A stretch of 33,827 bases of DNA, from NCBI RefSeq assembly GCF_009601025.1, contig NZ_WIVE01000045.1, positions 1 through 33,827 on the forward strand. Reading direction: 5' to 3'. This DNA comes from Roseospira navarrensis. GTDB taxonomy: Bacteria > Pseudomonadota > Alphaproteobacteria > Rhodospirillales > Rhodospirillaceae. Below are positions 26,490 through 33,827 of this stretch, one piece after another. The position numbers were made by a program, and so were the translations under genes. Below the pieces are notes generated by a model. It ran no database searches. It was not told the origin of the DNA and was given only the letters and a program-made list of their open reading frames with translations. The stretch's first letter is position 1. Every line of letters begins with the position of its first letter.

Positions 26490-27452
26490 GGCGGGCGCCC
26501 GCCAACCGGGGCGCCGGCGCGGTCCGCCCGGCCCTGCCCCGTTCCGGCAGAAGGTCTCTCTGTCACAGTCCGGTTGCATTCGCGACCGCCCCGCCATACC
26601 CGTCGCCCCCCTGGCCTCTCCAGAACGCCGGCCCCGGCCCGTGCTTCGCCTGGGAGGCGACTCCTCAGGCGCCCGTGCCCGGCCCACGCACCGGCGTTCC
26701 GTGCCCCTACGCCCCGTTCCGTGCCCCTGCGCCCCTGCGCCATTGTTGCCGCGTGACCCATCGCGGTGGTGTGCTCGTCCATCGACTGCGAAACCACAGC
26801 CACCGCCTCAACCCCGCCGCCTCAACTGCAGCATCAATACGTCCGGTGGCGGGACCATGCCAACCAATACGCATCTTGAGAACGTGGAACTCCGCAAAGC
26901 ATAAGACAGGATCGCCGATGATGAGGCAAGGGCATCCATCGATATATGCGAAGTATATGCGGAACCGCACGCTTCCCGGGCAAGTGATCCAAGTCATCGG
27001 TTATTGGGCGCGCGCCCTAAAGCCTTCTGCAGGTCAGACGCCGCCCCAGTCGCACCCCCAGGCGACGTTTCGATACAACCACGCGATGCCGTTCGGGGCC
27101 CTGGCGCGAAACAGGCCGCCGGACACATCATTCGCCCGTGTCCTGGTTGTTTTCGGGGTCCCGGTTTCGCTCTCCATGAACCGCCGCACACCCCACGGCG
27201 GGCCCCGCCAGCGAGCCTTTTCGTTGCGCTCGGCGCGCACAGAAATCGGCATGGTCGCAACTTAATGTGTTCTTAGGGATTTCTGAACATGATCCAACTG
27301 TATTTCGCGACTTGCTAACAAATCGAGAAACCGATAGGCTTCTTAAGTCGGGCGATTGAAGGTTCCGGGTTGGAATCAAATTCCGGTTGAGAAGCGGCAA
27401 CCGGCGTTTTTGGTGCTCGAAGTTGGCATGTGCCCTGGGAGGGAGATCCACT
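26490..27452. other. Long gap with no convincing gene
   Basis: The 963 bp hold several weak frames on both strands. A plus frame at about 26923-27265 (about 114 codons) and a minus frame at 27034-27252 (72 codons) are the best, but neither resembles a known family and their codon use is mixed. Near 26696-26745 there is a short imperfect direct repeat around CGTTCCGTGCCCCT. The part from about 26840 to 27360 is more AT-rich than its neighbours. The right end contains the leader of the XRE gene, including a terminator-like stem at 27383-27411. Confidence 0.35.
27383..27411 (+). terminator. Terminator-like stem in the leader of the XRE gene
   Basis: CCGGTTG (27383-27389) pairs with CAACCGG (27398-27404) around an eight-base loop, followed by CGTTTTT. 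It lies 42 bp before the XRE start on the coding strand. It could end a transcript arriving from upstream or act as an attenuator in the leader of the gene itself. No anti-terminator partner is evident. Confidence 0.45.
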
Positions 27453-27890
27453 GTGGCCAGAGGGGAAGGACCCGATCCCATCGATGTTCACGTTGGAGAT
27501 CGTATTCGTTTGCGGCGCGCAATGCTGCGTCTGACGCAGCAGGACCTGGCGCAGTCCATCGGAATATCGTTTCAGCAGCTTCAGAAGTATGAACGCGGGG
27601 CGAACCGTGTGTCTGCATCCAGGCTGTTCGACATTGCCAATCACCTGGATGTCCCGATCTCGTTCTTCTTCCAGGATATCGACGATGATCTTCTTCGGCA
27701 GCGCGGCTTTTCCGGTCAGCACGCCGAGGTTGATCCGGCGCTGACCAGCGAGGCCCTGCGCCTGATGACGGCCTACAACCGGCTGCCGAACGACGCGGTC
27801 CGCCAGAAGATCCTGGAGTTCCTGACCGCGGCCGTCTCTCCGGGCACAGCCGCGGACGATCCGTCCGACGCCGACGACCCGAGCGCCTGA
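27453..27890 (+). CDS. XRE-family transcriptional regulator
   Basis: A 145-residue regulator with a lambda-repressor-type helix-turn-helix at about 15-70 (VGDRIRLRRAMLRLTQQDLA, then GISFQQLQKYERGANRVSAS). This compact form, with the opening ARGEGPDPIDVHVGDRIRLR and a following FDIANHLDVPISFFF, is frequent in alphaproteobacteria. The C-terminal part is helical and ends in an acidic tail. The start is GTG 27453 because GGGAGGGAGA lies just upstream and the family N-terminus begins there; a TTG at 27387 would add 22 unconserved residues. Targets are unknown. Confidence 0.85.
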   Translation: MARGEGPDPIDVHVGDRIRLRRAMLRLTQQDLAQSIGISFQQLQKYERGANRVSASRLFDIANHLDVPISFFFQDIDDDLLRQRGFSGQHAEVDPALTSEALRLMTAYNRLPNDAVRQKILEFLTAAVSPGTAADDPSDADDPSA

Positions 27891-27903
27891 CGCCATGCGG
27901 GCT

Positions 27904-27921
27904 CCCCCGCCGCGGCGGGGG
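27904..27921. terminator. Perfect palindrome between convergent XRE and decarboxylase genes
   Basis: CCCCCGCCGCGGCGGGGG is an 18-base perfect palindrome in the 71 bp between two convergent stop codons. It can fold into a short GC hairpin. No T-run follows, so bidirectional termination is a likely but unproven role. Confidence 0.45.
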
Positions 27922-27961
27922 CGGTCCTGGCCGCGACGGGTGCGCGCACATCAATGACGGG

Positions 27962-29614
27962 TCACCGCGTCCCGAGCGGCCGGTTCGCCTGCTTGATGGC
28001 GGCCACGAACCGGGCCAGGGTGTCCGAGATCTCGCCCCGAGCAATGGCCACGTCGAGAAGCTGGAAGCGCGACGTGTCGGCCCGCGCCTCGCGCAGGGCG
28101 GCCGCCAGCTCCGCGCGTGTCGACACGCTGTACCCGCGCCCGCCCAGGCCGGCCGCCAGGCGCGCGAAAGGCAGCACGTCCAGGTCGTTGTAACGGCCCT
28201 CCGGCTGGAAGGTGCGCAGCATCTCCCAGCTTGCGTTGTTGAACACCACCACAATGGGCGCCCAGCCGTGCCGGGCGCAGGTGGCCAGTTCCCAGCCCGT
28301 CATCTGAAACGCGCCGTCACCCACCAGGATGAGGGGCCGCCGCCCGCTGGCCGCCGCCACCCCCATGCCCGCCGGCACGCCGAAGCCCATGGTCGCGTAG
28401 TAGCCCGGCGCCACGAGCGGCGTTTGCACCATGTCCATGGCCGTAAACAGGCAGTCGCCCATGTCGGCGGCCACCGGCATGGGGCCGGTTTCGGCGAACA
28501 GATCGTTGACCCCGGCGGCGATGTCGCGCGGATGCACCGGAGCGTCATCCGCGATCAGGCCGCGCGGCGGGTCGGGCTGCGCGGGCAGCACCGGCGCGGC
28601 GCGCCCGGCCCCGGGACCCGGCGCCCGCGCCAGCAGGGCGTCGATCAGATCGGCCAGCGGCACGCCCGGATAGACGTGGAACCCGACCCGCACCGATCGA
28701 TCCGCCGCCAGCATGGTGGCGCGCGGGTCTACGCGCTCGCCCGAGACGCCGAAGTTGGTGTCCGACATCAGCACGCCGAGCATCAGCAGGCCGTCGGACT
28801 CCTCGACCACCGTCCGCACCTCCGGGCGCCCGGCGAGACCCATGTAGGTGCCCACCAGCGGGGCCGCGCTCTCCGCCAGCAGGCCCCGGCCCATGAACGT
28901 GGTCGCCACCGGGATGCCCAGGCGCGTGGCCAGATCCGCCACCCGCGCTTCCAGCCCGAAGCGCCGCACCTCCACGCCCACGAGCAGCACCGGCCGGTCC
29001 GCCCGATCGAGGCGCGCCAGCACCTCGTCGGCGCAGGCATCGACCGCCGCCGCCTCCACCGGGGTCGGCGGCAGCGGGTCCACGGGCGCGCAGGGCACAT
29101 CCACCTGATCGCGCGGAATCTCGATATAGACCGGCCGGCTCTGCTCCCGACAGGACCGCAGCACCCGCGCGATCTCCGCCGGGGCCCGCTGCGGATCATC
29201 CAGCACCGCCTGGTCGCAGGTGATCTCGCGGTAGACCCGCAACTGACTGTCCAGCGTCTTGGCCTGATGATGCAGCAGCAGGCCGCGCGCCGACTCGTTC
29301 ACCCCGGGCGCACCCGAGATCACCACCACCGGCGACTTCTCCGAGAACGCCCCGGCGATCGGGTTGACCATGTTCAGCGCGCCCGCCCCATAGGTGACGC
29401 AGGCCACCCCCAGCCCGGCATGCCAGCGCGCCGCGGCGTCGGCGGCGAAACCCACCCCCGGTTCGTGCGCCAGGGTGTAGAGCGGCAGGCGGTCGGCCGC
29501 CCGCTCCAGGTGACGGAAGAACGGCAGCGCGAAGTCCCCGGGGATGCCGAACACCTCGTGCGCCCCGTGATCGGCCAGGGCGTCGATGAGCACGCGGGCG
29601 AGCGGCCGGGTCAT
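27962..29614 (-). CDS. ipdC: Indolepyruvate/phenylpyruvate decarboxylase
   Basis: A 550-residue thiamine-diphosphate enzyme, close to the 545 of Azospirillum IpdC. The N-terminal domain has FGIPGDFALPFF and the catalytic glutamate Glu51 in HEPGVGFAADA. The C-terminal domain has the TPP-magnesium motif GDGAFQMTGWELATC, ending in the NN of VVFNNASW. It removes carbon dioxide from aromatic 2-keto acids; in Azospirillum it makes the aldehyde leading to indole-3-acetic acid. Substrate here (indolepyruvate versus phenylpyruvate) is not resolved. GGAGG lies upstream of ATG 29614. It is a single gene, divergent from prfC. Confidence 0.8.
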   Translation of the reverse strand: MTRPLARVLIDALADHGAHEVFGIPGDFALPFFRHLERAADRLPLYTLAHEPGVGFAADAAARWHAGLGVACVTYGAGALNMVNPIAGAFSEKSPVVVISGAPGVNESARGLLLHHQAKTLDSQLRVYREITCDQAVLDDPQRAPAEIARVLRSCREQSRPVYIEIPRDQVDVPCAPVDPLPPTPVEAAAVDACADEVLARLDRADRPVLLVGVEVRRFGLEARVADLATRLGIPVATTFMGRGLLAESAAPLVGTYMGLAGRPEVRTVVEESDGLLMLGVLMSDTNFGVSGERVDPRATMLAADRSVRVGFHVYPGVPLADLIDALLARAPGPGAGRAAPVLPAQPDPPRGLIADDAPVHPRDIAAGVNDLFAETGPMPVAADMGDCLFTAMDMVQTPLVAPGYYATMGFGVPAGMGVAAASGRRPLILVGDGAFQMTGWELATCARHGWAPIVVVFNNASWEMLRTFQPEGRYNDLDVLPFARLAAGLGGRGYSVSTRAELAAALREARADTSRFQLLDVAIARGEISDTLARFVAAIKQANRPLGTR

Positions 29615-29658
29615 GGCGGACCTCCTGTCTGTTGCCAGGGGATCAGACCCCGCCCGTC

Positions 29659-29673
29659 CGGGCGGGTCAAACC
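29659..29673. repeat. 15-base string shared with the aminopeptidase upstream region
   Basis: CGGGCGGGTCAAACC occurs here, 106 bp before the prfC start and 45 bp before ipdC, and again at 21858-21872 before pepP. In both places CCCGCCCG lies just upstream, so both copies can fold into a stem. The function is unknown. Confidence 0.45.
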
Positions 29674-29778
29674 AAAAGGGTGCTGGCCAAAACGGCCGGC
29701 AAAAAAAGGACTCGCGTTCGCGCGCGCAAGGTCGCAGAGTCCGGCGCCCTTTCTTCCAGACACGGTTTCGGTCCGACC

Positions 29779-31398
<1,620 letters not shown>

Positions 31399-31411
31399 CG
31401 CGGGTTCCCGT

Positions 31412-31523
31412 GTCATCCCGAACGCCCCGCAGGGGCGGAGGGATCTCGGGCGGCGTGAGTGGCGCGGCAGAGGCGCCCCCCCCGGCCCGAGGCCCTTCGG
31501 CCGCGCTGCGGCCTCAGGATGAC
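31412..31523. repeat. Imperfect palindromic intergenic repeat
   Basis: The segment is bounded by GTCATCC (31412-31418) and its inverse GGATGAC (31517-31523), with nested palindromes such as GCCCCGCAGGGGC and CCGAGGCCCTTCGG between them. This GTCATCC...GGATGAC layout, with a GAAGGGCCTCGGG-like core, is that of dispersed intergenic repeats found in many Gram-negative genomes. It lies between convergent prfC and MFS genes, may act as a terminator, and supplies the MFS stop codon. Confidence 0.6.
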
Positions 31524-32851
31524 GGTGGGGAGTCATCCGCCTCTGCCTCTGCCTCTGCCTCTGCCTCCGCCTCCGCCTCTGCCTCCGCAGCTTCCGCCGC
31601 CTCCTCGCGGGCGGCCTCGGCCTGTTCGGCGGCCCAGGTGCCGGCCGCCTCGACGGCCACGGGCGAGGCGGTGGGCAGCACACCCAGATAGCTTTCGGTC
31701 TCGTCCACGGACAGCGTGGCGCGCTGGGTCATGCGATAGAGCGCATACAGCGCCGTGACCCCGAATGTCGCGCCCAGCACCAGCCAGAACGCGAACGGCC
31801 CCAGCGCCTGCATGGCCCAGCCGGTGAGCAGCGGCCCGGTGATGGCCCCCAGCCCGAAGGTGAACACCAGCCCGCCGGAGGCCGCCGGCATCTCCTCGGC
31901 CGAAAGGAAGTCGTTGGTATAGGCCAGCAGCAGGGCGTAGAGCGGCGTCGTCACCCCGCCGGCCAGGAACGCGGCCGCCATCAGGGACCACAGACCACCA
32001 CCGCCGAGCCAGCCCAGCGTGCAGGAGGCGCCCCCAAGGGCCGCCGCGCCGAAGATCAGCTTGCGCCGGTCCACCCGATCGGACAGCCATCCGATGGGGT
32101 ATTGCAGCACCAGGGCGCCCGCGAACAGCATGGCCACGAACAGGGCGATCTGATCCGCCGACAGGCCGATTTCGCTGCCGAACACCGCGCCCATGCCCGA
32201 TTGCGTGGCATAGACGCTCCCCAGCAGGAAGATCCCCACGGTCCCCAGCGGCGACCCGGAAAACAGATTGCGCAGCGACATGGGGCGGGCGACTTCGACC
32301 GCCGGCATCGGGCTGACGGTCAGCAGGATCGGCGCGAACGAGATCGACACCAGGATCGACGCCCCGATGAACAGCGCGGCCGTGGCGGCATCACCCAGCG
32401 TCAACAGGCCCTGCGCCCCGATGATCCCCAGCGTCTGGGCGATCATGTAGGCCGACAGCACCTTGCCCCGCGTCTCGTTGGTGCTGGCGTTGTTCAGCCA
32501 GCTTTCGGCGGTGACGTAGATGCCGGACATGCAGAAGCCCACGAGGATGCGCAGCAGCGTCCAGGCCCACGGCTCGGCCAGCAGCGTGAAGGCGATCAGC
32601 CCGGCGGACATGAAGCTGCCCAGCGCCGCGAACACGCGCACATGTCCGACCCGGCGGATCAGCGCCGGGGTCAGGCGCGCGCCCGACAGGAAGCCGACGA
32701 AGTATCCCGACGTGACGATGGCCAGTTCGGCGGCCGAGAAGCCCTCGATCCCGCCGCGCAGGCCGATCAGGGTGAAATGCATGCCGTTGCCCAGCATGAT
32801 GAGCACGATGCCAAGCAGCAGCGCCCAGACTCCAGACAGCACTTGAAACAT
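31514..32851 (-). CDS. MFS transporter with Glu-Ala repeat tail
   Basis: A 445-residue, 12-helix major-facilitator protein. It opens with MFQVLSGVWALLLGIVLIML and has the YcaD-like segments GFCMSGIYVTAESWLN, SAYMIAQTLGIIGAQ and LQYPIGWLSDRVDRRKL, the last being the loop with the classic MFS charged motif. The substrate is unknown. The tail from about residue 400 is alanine- and glutamate-rich and ends in a run of Glu-Ala pairs coded by an eight-unit hexanucleotide repeat. GAGGGG precedes ATG 32851; an ATG 45 bases earlier (32896) is possible. The stop codon lies within the 31412-31523 repeat. Confidence 0.85.
   Translation of the reverse strand: MFQVLSGVWALLLGIVLIMLGNGMHFTLIGLRGGIEGFSAAELAIVTSGYFVGFLSGARLTPALIRRVGHVRVFAALGSFMSAGLIAFTLLAEPWAWTLLRILVGFCMSGIYVTAESWLNNASTNETRGKVLSAYMIAQTLGIIGAQGLLTLGDAATAALFIGASILVSISFAPILLTVSPMPAVEVARPMSLRNLFSGSPLGTVGIFLLGSVYATQSGMGAVFGSEIGLSADQIALFVAMLFAGALVLQYPIGWLSDRVDRRKLIFGAAALGGASCTLGWLGGGGLWSLMAAAFLAGGVTTPLYALLLAYTNDFLSAEEMPAASGGLVFTFGLGAITGPLLTGWAMQALGPFAFWLVLGATFGVTALYALYRMTQRATLSVDETESYLGVLPTASPVAVEAAGTWAAEQAEAAREEAAEAAEAEAEAEAEAEAEAEADDSPPSS
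31539..31586. repeat. Hexanucleotide microsatellite, eight GCCTCT/GCCTCC units
   Basis: Eight tandem six-base units, five GCCTCT and three GCCTCC, code on the minus strand for (Glu-Ala)n at the end of the MFS protein. The unit length keeps the frame when copy number changes, so length variation between strains would be tolerated. Confidence 0.85.
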
Positions 32852-32967
32852 GGGCCGCCCCCTCGCACGTCCTGGTTCATCCTCGCTGGCCGCCATGGCC
32901 GCCGTCAGCGCAGGGTCGCACGATTCGCCCCGGCCCGACGACCGGCCATCATGGAAAGGGTTCGATC

Positions 32968-33333
32968 ATGCCCGCCACCTTCACCGCGATTCCGATCCTG
33001 CGCATCTTCGACGAGGCGAAGGCGCTGGACTTCTATGGCGGGTTCCTGGGGTTTGCGGTGGACTGGCGTCACCGGCTGGAGGAGGCAACGCCGCTCTACA
33101 TGCAGGTCTCCCGGGGCGGGATGCGGCTGCACCTGACCGAGCACCACGGCGACTGCACACCGGGCGGCACGGTGTTCGTGGCGGCGACGGGGCTGGCCGC
33201 CTATCACGCGGAGATCTCGGCCAAGGGCTACGGGTTCAACCGGCCGGGCCTGGACCCCGCGCCCTGGGGCGGTCACGTCATGGAGGCCACCGACCCCTTC
33301 GGCAACCGATTGCGGTTCTGGGAGGAGGGCTGA
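32968..33333 (+). CDS. Glyoxalase/VOC superfamily protein
   Basis: A 121-residue protein of the vicinal-oxygen-chelate fold: a beta-alpha-beta-beta-beta start with IPILRIFDEAKALDFYGGFL and LGFAVDWRH, then RLHLTEHHGDCTPGG, and a second half ending VMEATDPFGNRLRFWEE. The fold serves glyoxalases, dioxygenases and bleomycin-binding proteins; the ATDPFGNRLRFW ending is typical of small bleomycin-resistance-like members. The exact ligand or reaction is not clear. GAAAGGG lies upstream of ATG 32968. Confidence 0.8.
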   Translation: MPATFTAIPILRIFDEAKALDFYGGFLGFAVDWRHRLEEATPLYMQVSRGGMRLHLTEHHGDCTPGGTVFVAATGLAAYHAEISAKGYGFNRPGLDPAPWGGHVMEATDPFGNRLRFWEEG

Positions 33334-33439
33334 ACCCGCCCGGCCTATGACGTGACCTCTTAGGCTAGGCGGCCGGTGCGGCTGTACCGGCGCCGCGAAG
33401 CGGCGTCTGGCTATTGTTCTGACGAGCCAGGACAAAACC

Positions 33440-33827
33440 TGAACCGCCCCGGGTTTGCCGGAGGCTGGTTGGTGTGAGACCTACGCCGCCATCGTGGTCT
33501 CCTTGAGGGTCTCATGATCGCGGGCTTCGGCCTCGGCGGGGGGTCTGTATCCGATCGGCTCCAGCAGGCGGCGATGGTTGAACCAGTCCACCCATTCGAG
33601 GGTGGCGAACTCGACGGCCTTGACTCGGACCAGGGGCCGCGCGGGTTGATGACCTCGGCCTTGTAGAGGCCATTGACGGTCTCGGCCAGGGCGTTGTCGT
33701 CGCTGTCACCGACGCTGCCCACGGACGGTTTCACGCCGGCGTCGGTCAGCCGCTCGGTGTACTTCAGCGACAGATACTGCACACCCCGGTCGCTGTGGTG
33801 GATCAGCGCCCCGCCCGGAAACGGCCC
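33440..33827 (-). mobile_element. IS3-type insertion sequence (partial)
   Basis: The element begins at about 33440 with TGAACCGCCCCGGGTTTGCC, an IS3-family-like terminus, and runs off the right edge. It contains the 3' part of the orfB transposase on the minus strand. The other end is outside the window. Confidence 0.75.
33481..33827 (-). pseudogene. IS3-family transposase orfB, C-terminal part, frameshifted
   Basis: From the right edge the minus strand reads ALIHHSDRGVQYLSLKYTER, with the second catalytic aspartate of the DDE triad, then GDSDDNALAETVNGLYKAEV with its glutamate. After NPRGPW the frame breaks. A shifted frame continues as VKAVEFATLEWVDWFNHRR, LLEPIGYRPPAEAEA and then a stop at 33481. 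A one-base deletion near 33630 (TGGTCC for expected TGGGTCC) explains the shift. As sequenced, no full-length transposase is made unless translation slips. Confidence 0.8.

Noticed and set aside
26923-27265. A plus-strand gene of about 114 codons
   Set aside because: It has mixed codon use, no family resemblance and an overlapping minus frame of equal quality.
29691-29708. Terminator from GCTGGCC...GGCCGGC followed by a poly-A run
   Set aside because: The A-run is on the wrong strand for plus-strand termination, and on the minus strand the T-run precedes the stem.

Overview
The window is high-GC DNA with dense, tightly packed genes. Its gene content fits an alphaproteobacterium of the Rhodospirillales type: a MucR-free XRE regulator of the alphaproteobacterial kind, a DUF1127 protein, a long alphaproteobacterial CheZ, an Azospirillum-like indolepyruvate/phenylpyruvate decarboxylase and an EnvC-CtpA cell-division pair. 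This assignment is an inference from protein resemblance; no rRNA or tRNA gene is present to anchor it. Both ends are mobile DNA: the start of an IS1595-type transposase (left) that has cut a MASE1 membrane-sensor gene, and a frameshifted IS3-type transposase (right).

Layout from left to right. 1-852: IS end, truncated MASE1 gene in AT-rich DNA, and a gap. 853-2930 (minus): EamA transporter and Ada methyltransferase, overlapping by 4 bp. 3130-9515 (plus): a polyamine block with a putrescine-type aminotransferase (spuC-like), a PotFGHI-type ABC importer and a membrane-anchored methyltransferase whose start overlaps the end of the last permease gene. 9540-11645 (minus): a chemoreceptor. 11971-12711 (plus): an AIM24/TIGR00266 protein. 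12771-15102 (minus): ureA-ureB-ureC encoding a urease-like enzyme in which two nickel-ligand histidines and the active-site flap are changed, with no accessory genes nearby. 15466-16239 (minus): CheZ. 16564-20883 (plus): gpmI, an EnvC-like factor and a CtpA protease. 21086-21460 (minus): DUF1127. 21929-24064 (plus): an N-terminally extended aminopeptidase P. 24075-26175 (minus): an HTH/PAS-like regulator overlapping an unrecognised, possibly GNAT-fold protein, with a divergent 76-residue protein. 27453-27890 (plus): XRE regulator. 27962-29614 (minus): keto-acid decarboxylase. 29779-31398 (plus): release factor 3. 31514-32851 (minus): MFS transporter with a Glu-Ala tail. 32968-33333 (plus): VOC protein. 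33440-33827: IS3 element.

Working together: the 3130-8865 genes take up putrescine-like polyamines and start their breakdown by transamination. mcp and cheZ belong to chemotaxis signalling. envC and ctpA are cell-envelope genes read with gpmI. The most unusual item is the urease-like operon: the scaffold and subunit set are intact, but the metal-site residues are not those of a standard nickel urease. The second is the regulator plus unknown-protein pair at 24075-26175. No CRISPR array, rRNA or tRNA was seen.
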